Assembly: GCA_009926625.1 (NCBI GenBank)
Contig: RFON01000015.1
Span: 1-60,600 of the forward strand
Direction: 5' to 3'
DNA: 60,600 nucleotides
Origin: Planctomycetota bacterium
GTDB taxonomy: Bacteria > Planctomycetota > Phycisphaerae > Phycisphaerales > SM1A02
Made by a program: the position numbers and the translations under genes. Every line of letters starts with the position of its first letter. The first letter of the stretch is position 1. The notes below the pieces were generated by a model. It made no database searches. It was not told the DNA's origin and saw nothing but the letters and a program-made list of their open reading frames with translations. This document shows, piece after piece, positions 54,046 through 60,600 of the stretch.

Positions 54046-54406
54046 GCGTCAGCGATCGGTCCTGCCGACGGCCCGAGCGAACTCGCGCCCGCGCCGAAGC
54101 GAGGCTGGGCCGGCTCATTGGACTCGAACCCAACTTGCAGGTGGGTTCGAAGTCTGGCGATCCCGATCTTCCACTCGGCGCGATCGCCGGAGGCTTGATC
54201 TTCGTCGCAGATCTGCGATCCCGTGGGTTCGCGCAAGGTTCGAGCGCATGTCGAACCGGCCTCCGTCGACAGGACCGATCGTTGCCAACACAAACGATAG
54301 CCGCTCCATCAATGCCGCGGTACCGCAGCGAACCGAGTGAAAACCAAAGTTGGATGGTTTCGTCCTACGCTTGGCAGTTCGGTGGCGACTCCCGCGTCGC
54401 GCCTCC
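54046..54406. other. Gene-free stretch between the HIT and MFS genes
   Basis: About 360 bp without a gene I can support. The one clear structure is a perfect 9-bp inverted repeat at 54124-54150 (TCGAACCCA and TGGGTTCGA, 9-nt loop) about 80 nt after the HIT stop. It lacks a T-run and could be a weak terminator or a regulator site. An open plus-strand frame crosses the region, but it has no family-like features. Confidence 0.35.
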
Positions 54407-55759
54407 ATGACTGTGTTCTCTCCCCCACTGCTCTTCCAACGCCTGAGCGCCTTCGTCGGTGAGTTCCACCCACGAGCGCTGCCGACCATGCTGCGCGGCA
54501 ACTACGCGCATGAGCTGTACGCAGGCATGCTGATGCCGCTCATGCTTGGCGCACTCGAGGGCGGCACCATGGCAATCGTCGTGAAGAAGATGTTCACTGG
54601 TGTCGAGGGGGTCGATCCGGCGGCAGTCGATTACGCGGTCGCGGCCGTGAGTGCGGCGCCGAATGTCGCCAATCTCAGCTCGTTCGTCTGGGCGGCGCTT
54701 GCCCACGGCAAGCCGAAGGTCGCCTTCATCAGTGGACTTCACCTGCTCACATGTGCGTGCGTGCTGCTCGCGGCATTCGTGCCCGTCAGCACGCTCGGAC
54801 TCCTCCTGCTGGCCGCACTGGTCATGCTCTCGCGCATCGCGTGGACGGGCGTGATCACCGTGCGCGCCGTCGTGTGGCGGAACAACTACCCACGCGCAAG
54901 CCGCGCCATCATCGCTGGTCGCATGGCAACGGTGCAGTCGCTCGTCCTCGCGCTTGCAGGACTGCTGATCGGATCGGCACTCGATCTGCGTGCAGACAGT
55001 TTTCGCTACCTGTTCCCTGCCCTTGCATTGACTGGGGTCATCGCCAACAGCATCTGGCGAAAGGTGCGACTCCGCGGACAGCGTGGGCTGCAACTGTCGG
55101 AGATCGAGTCGGGTTCGGGTGCCGCCCGCATCGATCCGCGGCACATGCTGCACTTGCTGCGCGATGATCGGTTCTATGCGCGCTTCATGTGGTGGATGTC
55201 GATCTTCGGACTCGGCAGCCTCATGGTTGGCCCGCCGCAGGTGCTGGTATTGAACGACCAGTTCCATACCTCCTACCTCGAGGGAATCCTCGTCACCACC
55301 GTGATCCCTCTTGTGGTGATGCCGCTTGCCATCCCGATCTGGTCACGCCTCCTTTCGAAGCAGCATGTGGTGGCGTTCCGCGCGGTGCATGGATGGACAT
55401 TCGTGCTTGGGTCTGGCACGATCTGGCTCGCGGCACTGCTGGACTCGATGCCTCTGATGTATGCGTCAAGTGTGATGCTCGGCATCGGATTCGCAGGCGG
55501 GTCATTGGCGTGGAACCTTGGACACCACGATTTCGCACCCGCACATCGCGACAGTGAGTACATGGCGGTGCATGTCACGCTGAACGGCATCCGCGGCGCC
55601 ATCGCCCCCTTTCTCGCCGTGCTCATGTACGACCCGCTCGTGCGCCTTGGCGCGGGGCCTTGGTTCTTCTTCCTCTGCATGCTCGTGAACCTTGCGGGGG
55701 TGCTCGGGTTCCGAGCCATGCGCCGGGATCTTCCCCCTCGAATCAACGAAGAAACCTGA
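54407..55759 (+). CDS. Major facilitator superfamily transporter
   Basis: A 450-residue integral membrane protein with 11-12 predicted spans in two bundles, separated by a central loop near residues 215-255 (RKVRLRGQRGLQLSEIESGSGAARIDPRHMLHLL). Examples are LHLLTCACVLLAAFVPVSTLGLLLLAALVML and TTVIPLVVMPLAIPIWS. The YLEGILVTT and GHHDFAPAH segments are not diagnostic of a substrate. It is of the general MFS group found near other transport genes in planctomycetes. ATG at 54407 fits the first span; a frame starting at 54350 is less likely. Confidence 0.85.
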   Translation: MTVFSPPLLFQRLSAFVGEFHPRALPTMLRGNYAHELYAGMLMPLMLGALEGGTMAIVVKKMFTGVEGVDPAAVDYAVAAVSAAPNVANLSSFVWAALAHGKPKVAFISGLHLLTCACVLLAAFVPVSTLGLLLLAALVMLSRIAWTGVITVRAVVWRNNYPRASRAIIAGRMATVQSLVLALAGLLIGSALDLRADSFRYLFPALALTGVIANSIWRKVRLRGQRGLQLSEIESGSGAARIDPRHMLHLLRDDRFYARFMWWMSIFGLGSLMVGPPQVLVLNDQFHTSYLEGILVTTVIPLVVMPLAIPIWSRLLSKQHVVAFRAVHGWTFVLGSGTIWLAALLDSMPLMYASSVMLGIGFAGGSLAWNLGHHDFAPAHRDSEYMAVHVTLNGIRGAIAPFLAVLMYDPLVRLGAGPWFFFLCMLVNLAGVLGFRAMRRDLPPRINEET

Positions 55760-55774
55760 TACATTGTTTGGCTC

Positions 55775-55797
55775 GCCCTTGGGGTCGTCCCGAGGGC
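55775..55797 (+). promoter_or_regulatory. Hairpin in the rpsA leader
   Basis: GCCCTTGGG and CCCGAGGGC pair over 9 bp (one G-T) around a GTCGT loop, 54 nt before the rpsA ATG and 15 nt after the MFS stop. It is either the MFS terminator without a T-run or a leader element. Family knowledge: S1 is known to repress its own mRNA through leader structure in other bacteria. Confidence 0.4.
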
Positions 55798-55851
55798 TCC
55801 GCCTTGCGAGGATGGCACAGTGCCTCCCCGCGCATCGAAAGCCCGCACCCC

Positions 55852-57639
55852 ATGGTTGACTACAACCTCATTCAAGACATCGGACTCGACCTCGATATCG
55901 CCGACCAGATGGTCCGCGAAGCGCTCGGAACCAAAGCAACGGTCAATGACCTCGCGGGCGCCGCCGACAAAGCCAAGACGGATGGAGGAGCGGAAACTCT
56001 CCTGAAGGGCAAGGTCGTGTCCATCAGCGGCGACTATGTGATCGTCGATGTCGGTCTGAAGAGTGAGGGGCAGATTTCCAAGGAGGAGTTCGAAGACTCT
56101 GGTGGCGTGTCGGTCGGCGACACCGTCGAAGTGGTGCTGGAAGAGCTTGAGGACGCCGAGGGCAACATCGTTCTCTCGAAGCGCAAGGCGGACCGCATCC
56201 GCGGGTGGGAAACCCTCGTGGCGACGAAGAAGGAGAACGATGTGGTCGAAGGAAAGTGCCTTCGCAAGATCAAGGGCGGCCTCCTTGTCGACATCGGCGT
56301 GCCCGTCTTCCTCCCCGCGTCTCAGGTGGACATCCGACGCCCAGGCGATGTGGGCGATTTCGTCGGTCGCACGATGCGCGCATTGGTGCTGAAGATCGAC
56401 TTGGAACGCCGCAACATCGTCATCAGCCGACGCCGCCTCATCGAAGTCGAACGCGAAGAGGCGCGGAAGACCCTGTTGACCCGCGTCAAGGAAGGGGACA
56501 TCGTCAAGGGATTCGTGACGAATATCGCGGATTTCGGGGCATTCATCGACCTCGGTGGCATCGACGGACTCCTGCATGTCACCGACATGTCGTGGGGTCG
56601 CGTGAATCACCCGTCCGAGATCGTGAAGATCGGTCAGGAAGTCGAAGTGAAGGTGCTCAACATCGACCGCGAGCGCGAGAAGGTCGCACTCGGGTTGAAG
56701 CAGCGTGAACCGAGCCCGTGGGAGGAGATCGAGAAGAAGTACCCCGTGGGCGCGCGCGTGCGCGGCACGGTGGTCAGCCTCATGTCCTACGGCGCGTTCG
56801 TGCGGCTCGAGGACGGGATCGAGGGACTCGTGCATGTCAGCGAAATGTCCTGGACCCGCCGCATCAACCATCCGAGCGAGTTGGTGCAGGTCAATCAGGA
56901 GACGGATGTCGTCGTGCTCGACTTCAACAAGGACAAGCTGGAGATCTCGCTGGGCATGAAGCAGTGCGAGGTCAATCCATGGGACCTCGTCGCCGAGCAC
57001 TACCCGCTCGGCACGGTCATCACGGGCAAGGTCCGGAACCTGGCCAACTACGGCGCGTTCATCGAGATCGAGTCAGGCATCGACGGTCTGCTGCACATTT
57101 CCGACATGTCCTGGACCAAGAAGATCGCGCACCCGAACGAGCTCTTCAAGAAGGGCGACGAGGTGAAGTGTGTGGTCATCGAAGTCGATCAGGAGAAGCA
57201 GCGCGTCGGACTGGGCATCAAGCAACTGACCGAGGACCCGTGGGTCGAAGCGATCCCCGGCGCCTATCGCCCAGGCATGATCGTGAAGGGCAAGATCACG
57301 AAGATCACGAACTTCGGTGTGTTCGTCGAACTCGAGGATGGCCTCGAAGGTCTGCTGCACATTTCCGAGCTGAGCGATCAGAAGGTCGAGAACCCGCTCG
57401 ATGTCGTGAAGCCCGGCCAAGAAGTCGATGTCAAGATTCTGCGCGTCGATACCGACGATCGAAAGATCGGCCTCAGCCTCAAGCGTGCGCAGTGGGGCGC
57501 GGGCGATACTGGCGGTAAGACCGACGGTGGAAGTGCCTCCGCTGAAGATGGATTCGTGGTTCCAAAGCGCCCGAAGCCAACGCGCGGCGGCATGGATGAC
57601 CACGGGGCCCTCGGCACCGACAAGATCAAGCTCGACTGA
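55852..57639 (+). CDS. rpsA: 30S ribosomal protein S1
   Basis: The largest ribosomal protein, which unfolds and guides mRNA to the ribosome. Six S1 (OB-fold) repeats are visible in 595 residues: GKVVSISGDYVIVDVG; GKCLRKIKGGLLVDIG; GFVTNIADFGAFIDLGG; GTVVSLMSYGAFVRLEDG; GKVRNLANYGAFIEIESG; GKITKITNFGVFVELEDG. The last four also carry LLHVTDMSW or LVHVSEMSW-type ends. The N-terminal 45 residues precede the first repeat, and the C-terminus is a Lys/Gly-rich tail. ATG at 55852 starts MVDYNLIQDIG. Confidence 0.96.
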   Translation: MVDYNLIQDIGLDLDIADQMVREALGTKATVNDLAGAADKAKTDGGAETLLKGKVVSISGDYVIVDVGLKSEGQISKEEFEDSGGVSVGDTVEVVLEELEDAEGNIVLSKRKADRIRGWETLVATKKENDVVEGKCLRKIKGGLLVDIGVPVFLPASQVDIRRPGDVGDFVGRTMRALVLKIDLERRNIVISRRRLIEVEREEARKTLLTRVKEGDIVKGFVTNIADFGAFIDLGGIDGLLHVTDMSWGRVNHPSEIVKIGQEVEVKVLNIDREREKVALGLKQREPSPWEEIEKKYPVGARVRGTVVSLMSYGAFVRLEDGIEGLVHVSEMSWTRRINHPSELVQVNQETDVVVLDFNKDKLEISLGMKQCEVNPWDLVAEHYPLGTVITGKVRNLANYGAFIEIESGIDGLLHISDMSWTKKIAHPNELFKKGDEVKCVVIEVDQEKQRVGLGIKQLTEDPWVEAIPGAYRPGMIVKGKITKITNFGVFVELEDGLEGLLHISELSDQKVENPLDVVKPGQEVDVKILRVDTDDRKIGLSLKRAQWGAGDTGGKTDGGSASAEDGFVVPKRPKPTRGGMDDHGALGTDKIKLD

Positions 57640-57670
57640 TTTGGATCTTTCAGGCTTGTCTTGGTTCCGC

Positions 57671-57693
57671 CTCGACTCGTCGCGCGAGTCGAG
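57671..57693. repeat. Inverted repeat downstream of rpsA
   Basis: CTCGACTCG, loop TCGCG, CGAGTCGAG: a perfect 9-bp hairpin 32 nt after the rpsA stop. It may protect the 3' end of the rpsA message together with the terminator 70 nt further on. Confidence 0.6.
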
Positions 57694-57720
57694 ACGGACT
57701 GTCGCAAGAACCTTGACCAA

Positions 57721-57760
57721 CGATGGCAGCCGATGACTGGCGATGACTGGCGATGACTGC
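57721..57760. repeat. Tandem 10-bp repeat, four units
   Basis: Four copies of a 10-bp unit lie head to tail: CGATGGCAGC, CGATGACTGG, CGATGACTGG, CGATGACTGC. The two inner copies are identical. The unit is not a multiple of three, in keeping with non-coding DNA. It lies just before the terminator hairpin. No spacer/repeat pattern of CRISPR type is present. Confidence 0.75.
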
Positions 57761-57761
57761 A

Positions 57762-57804
57762 AAAGCGACGACGGCCTGCGATAAATCGCAGGCCGTCGCG
57801 CTTT
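57762..57804 (+). terminator. Strong terminator hairpin after rpsA
   Basis: A 14-nt arm CGACGGCCTGCGAT faces its exact complement ATCGCAGGCCGTCG, extended outward by AAAGCG pairing with CGCTTT around one bulged A. The short A and T runs at the base fit an intrinsic terminator, and it can act in either direction. It lies about 120 nt after the rpsA stop. Confidence 0.75.
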
Positions 57805-58052
57805 CCGGCACCCGCTACACCTTCGTGCGCGGGCGAGTCTCCCCATCCGCCCCGCCGCCCCATTGAAGGGGGGTGCAGTGCCAAGAAATGGCGTTCAAGT
57901 CAGAGGATTGCCAAGTAAGACAGGACAGTCAGCAGCAGGACAGGCTGCTTCGAAACCTCATTTCTGAAGAAACGGGACAATGACATTGACACTCTCCGAC
58001 CAGAACGAGCAGATCGAGCCAAACCGCTTGGGTCCGATCTACACTCGGCAAT
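57805..58052. other. Gene-free, less GC-rich stretch before the AMMECR1-like gene
   Basis: About 250 bp with no supported gene. There is a CCCC-ATTGAA-GGGG mini-hairpin near 57859-57874, and a TTGACA at about 57984-57989 that could be a -35 element for the gene at 58053 although no good -10 follows at the right distance. By eye the base composition is visibly less GC-rich than the flanks. Confidence 0.35.
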
Positions 58053-59885
58053 ATGCCCCGATTCGAACGGCTGTCCATCTTCGCAGTCCTTTTTTGCAAA
58101 GTCATGATCGGCGACGCCGCGGTGGCATTCGCTCCTCCGCAGGATGATATTGCGATCGCAACATGGACTTCATGCCGCGCTGACTTTGACCGTGAAATCG
58201 CCGAAAAGTCAGCGCTAAAGGAAGTTAGGGAGGACTATCACTCCGCATCGGTCTTGCTGCGCTTGGACGGTCAGGTGATCGGCGTGGGCAGCGCTAGGTC
58301 TCCTGGAGCCGTTGCGACCGCCCTCGGGGCTGCAGTAGAAGACGCGACGCGCCGCTGGAACAGCACGCCTGGTCGAGCAGGCAAGCCGATCCCCCGCAAT
58401 CGTGTGACGCTCGAACTGGAGGTGGGCGCCGACTTCGAACCACTGCTTGGAACGACCTTCGCGCAGGCTTCGCGCGAAGTCCAGCCCGCGCTTGATGGCA
58501 TGGCGCTGCGCCGCGGCGGAGAGTGGGCACTCGCGCACCCAGGTGTCCTGCAGGCGCTGAACGCGGCAAGCGCGCCGGACCAGTCGCTGCTCTCGCTGGC
58601 GCTTCAAGTTGGACTTCCAGCGCGCGACCTCGATCAACTGCCCGCGGACGAGCGCGTGGCCATCTACCGCTTTGACGCGACGCGCGTCGTGCAGCCCAGC
58701 GCCGGCAGCGCACCCATCGTCGTGCACCGAGGCATGCGCCTTGTGCCACTCGAGCACGGCGCGCAACTGATCCGCGAGATCGACGCGTGCTCGGAGGGCA
58801 TCGCGGCATGGCTTGAACGCTCGTTGATCGATCCGACCGTGGGTGGAGGCGAACAGCCCTCGCAGCAGCACAGTGCCCTTCGCGCACTGGGACTTCGGGG
58901 CGACTACCTCCCCGCTGAACGCGCGGACGCAACACTGTTCGCCGGTGCGGCCGAACAAGCGCTTGCGGCAGCAGCGCTCGCGAAGTTCGCTCGTTCGCAT
59001 GGTGGCAGTGCAGGGCCGCGTGCCGCTGCGGTTTCCGCGGCAATCCTGTGTGCGCTTGGCCGCGTTGATGAGTTGGAAACCGATCCGCACGCGGATGCCA
59101 AAGCAGTGGCGTGGATCGTGATCGCTTGCATGACGCTGCCCAAGGATGTCGCCGCGTGCACCGAACTTGAGGCGCTCCGAAGCGACTACCGAAGGGCGCT
59201 GCTCGCTCGTTGCACCAAGCCTGATGCCGCCTCGCTCACCATCGAGGGCGATCCGCTGGAGCAGTCGCTGCTGCTCGCTGCGCTGGCCATGTGTGAACGC
59301 GAGTCCGATCCGCTGGTGAACCGCGCGGCGCTGGCGTCCGCCATCGACAGGTGTTGGAAGGACACGCCGCGCGGCGTGCTTGTCGGCGTATTCGGTTGGC
59401 TGTTGGAAGCGGATTTCGCGCTTGGCGATGTCCCTGCCGATCACCGAGCACTGATCGCTGCAGCGCGCCAAGCGCTCTTCGCGGTGCAGCTCGGTTCACC
59501 CGGCCTTGCGGCTGCGCAGTTGGATCCGCCACCGCCGGATGTCTGCGGTGCGTTCGCGCTCACTGGGCAGAGCAGCCGCGGGGCGAACGCGCAAAGCGCA
59601 CGCCCGGGACATGGGCTTGCGCTCATGCTCCGCAGCCCCGATTTGACGAGCGATGCCGATGTCGAGCGAGCCTGCGCTTCCCAAGCGTTGTTGGTTCGCT
59701 TCCTGCGACAACTGGCATTCGATGACACCGCGTGCTATCTCGTGGCAGACCGCAGTCGCGCCCTTGGGGCACTTCGCACTGCCCCCTGGGACAGTCGTAT
59801 CGCCGTCGCCGCCAATGCGATGTCGCTGATTTGCCTTGAAGAGACCAAGATGGCGCTGCAATCACGCTGCCTGTCCGTAGACTGA
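58053..59885 (+). CDS. Exported protein with an AMMECR1-like N-terminal domain
   Basis: A 610-residue protein with a signal peptide (about 1-26). Residues about 60-230 look like the AMMECR1 (MEMO1-linked AmmeA) fold: VLLRLDGQVIGVGSA, VTLELEVGADFEPL, PALDGMALRRGGEWALAHPGVLQAL and LLSLALQVGLPARD, then IYRFDATRVV, in the family order. Residues 260-600 are helical and Ala/Leu-rich with regular spacing, perhaps an alpha-alpha toroid. The AMMECR1 match is from memory of the pattern and is moderate. An exported form is unusual, as AMMECR1 proteins are normally cytoplasmic. A start at ATG 58053 is the only one that gives the leader. Confidence 0.65.
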   Translation: MPRFERLSIFAVLFCKVMIGDAAVAFAPPQDDIAIATWTSCRADFDREIAEKSALKEVREDYHSASVLLRLDGQVIGVGSARSPGAVATALGAAVEDATRRWNSTPGRAGKPIPRNRVTLELEVGADFEPLLGTTFAQASREVQPALDGMALRRGGEWALAHPGVLQALNAASAPDQSLLSLALQVGLPARDLDQLPADERVAIYRFDATRVVQPSAGSAPIVVHRGMRLVPLEHGAQLIREIDACSEGIAAWLERSLIDPTVGGGEQPSQQHSALRALGLRGDYLPAERADATLFAGAAEQALAAAALAKFARSHGGSAGPRAAAVSAAILCALGRVDELETDPHADAKAVAWIVIACMTLPKDVAACTELEALRSDYRRALLARCTKPDAASLTIEGDPLEQSLLLAALAMCERESDPLVNRAALASAIDRCWKDTPRGVLVGVFGWLLEADFALGDVPADHRALIAAARQALFAVQLGSPGLAAAQLDPPPPDVCGAFALTGQSSRGANAQSARPGHGLALMLRSPDLTSDADVERACASQALLVRFLRQLAFDDTACYLVADRSRALGALRTAPWDSRIAVAANAMSLICLEETKMALQSRCLSVD

Positions 59886-59930
59886 AATGCGCGATTGTGC
59901 TCGGCTCGGTCCCTCCTGCAGGCGTTCAAC

Positions 59931-60600
59931 ATGGCTCCAACCGCAGATGCAGTCAGTGTGAGTCGAACGCTTGGCGCGGCCGTTGCGTCACTGCTCTTGA
60001 CTGTTGCCGTTGCCGCCCAGACTCAGCCGGCGGCAGCGCCGAAGTCAACTCCACCGAAGAAGCCTGCGGTACCGACCCCTGCCGCCACGAGCCCACGCGT
60101 TGCAACTGGCATCACGGTGCACACCGTTGCTCCGGCCGCGGCCGCGCGTGCGCAAGGTGCTGCAGGTACTGCTGGTACTGCAGGGGAGCCCACCGAACTG
60201 GCAAGCGAGCCGCAAGATGTGCTCTTCGCTTTGATGAACACACGCTTGCCCGTGACCTTCGACGAGACGCCCGCGCGTGATGCGCTCACATTCATCGCGC
60301 AAGCAGCGAATGTTGCGATGGTCCCGCGCTGGCGGAGCGATCGGAACCCAGACGGGATGGATCCCGACGAGCCGATCACGATGCAACTGCCAAGCCTCAC
60401 CGCGCTCGACGCTCTTGAGTATGTGCTCGCACAACTCCCGGCGGAATCATCGTGCACCTGGCAACTTCGCCCAGGCTTTCTGGAAGTCGGCACCCGCGAG
60501 AACCTCTCTCGCCGCGGTTCGCTCGTCACGAAGCTCTATCCAATCAAGGACCTGCTCTACACCGTTCCTTACTTTGACAACGCGCCGAACTTCAACCTTG
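59931..60600 (+). CDS. Exported protein with a secretin-N/STN-like domain (3' end off window)
   Basis: From the ATG at 59931, 223 complete codons stay open to the window edge. A signal peptide (LGAAVASLLLTVAVAAQ) and a Pro/Ala-rich linker (about 33-85) precede PVTFDETPARDALTFIAQAANVAMVP, then DALEYVLAQLP and TWQLRPGFLEVGTRE. This beta-alpha-beta pattern matches the short domain found at the N-terminus of secretins and TonB receptors and in planctomycete exported proteins. The rest, including any secretin core, is beyond the edge. It is 45 nt downstream of the AMMECR1-like gene, probably cotranscribed. Confidence 0.7.
   Translation, partial: MAPTADAVSVSRTLGAAVASLLLTVAVAAQTQPAAAPKSTPPKKPAVPTPAATSPRVATGITVHTVAPAAAARAQGAAGTAGTAGEPTELASEPQDVLFALMNTRLPVTFDETPARDALTFIAQAANVAMVPRWRSDRNPDGMDPDEPITMQLPSLTALDALEYVLAQLPAESSCTWQLRPGFLEVGTRENLSRRGSLVTKLYPIKDLLYTVPYFDNAPNFNL

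Noticed and set aside
55273..57000. A 575-codon minus-strand frame under rpsA
   Set aside because: It arises from the repeated S1 domains read backwards and has no recognisable fold.
57721..57760. Tandem 10-bp repeat considered as a CRISPR remnant
   Set aside because: Units are contiguous with no spacers, and no cas gene is nearby.

Overview
The window is a gene-dense, GC-rich bacterial chromosome segment. It most resembles a planctomycete of the class Phycisphaerae; this is an inference from gene content and no phylogeny was run. Pointers are a ThiD2-ThiE fusion for thiamine phosphate synthase, a sigma-factor-like protein with an N-terminal layout I associate with planctomycetes, many small lineage-restricted lipoproteins, and housekeeping genes taken out of their usual operons (dnaN, atpG, rpsR). 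I see no rRNA, CRISPR array, insertion sequence, prophage or plasmid gene. Spacing is tight, with many 4-nt start/stop overlaps and several convergent genes whose 3' ends overlap.

Layout. 1-10.8 kb: a c-di-GMP phosphodiesterase running off the left edge, tRNA-Thr, pyruvate kinase with MnmG, an M17 aminopeptidase, RpiB with a YwlE-like phosphatase, two uncharacterised genes, and the sliding clamp dnaN. 10.8-19.8 kb: an exported redox group (redoxin, DsbD-type N-domain protein, rhodanese-like protein, Tat-exported SOD) interleaved with atpG, a metallo-beta-lactamase hydrolase, thiE, an amidohydrolase and a site-2-protease-like protein. 19.8-25.6 kb: ribosomal blocks rpsP-trmD-rplS and rplM-rpsI around an HNH protein and a CPBP protease. 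25.5-36.9 kb: the sigma-like gene with alanine racemase, a DEAD helicase, psuG, a short Rho, two MCE/MlaD proteins, a SpoU methylase and murA.

36.9-45 kb: ferredoxin-NADP reductase, a TPR protein, rpsR, a three-gene ATGA-coupled set (YgfZ/GcvT-like, a 59-residue single-span membrane protein, HMG-CoA lyase), an M42 peptidase, and a two-domain fused FluC/CrcB fluoride channel. 45-60.6 kb: cobalamin-dependent methionine synthase, an S41 protease operon with a NatAB-type ABC exporter and a HIT protein, an MFS transporter, ribosomal protein S1 with flanking hairpins, an AMMECR1-like protein, and a secretin-N-like protein cut by the right edge.

I found no convincing wholly new multi-gene system. 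The observations most worth following are the fused, asymmetric FluC channel, the phosphatase carrying the phosphoarginine-type P-loop beside rpiB, the sigma-like protein that overlaps rpsI, the short Rho, and the small membrane protein coupled to HMG-CoA lyase.
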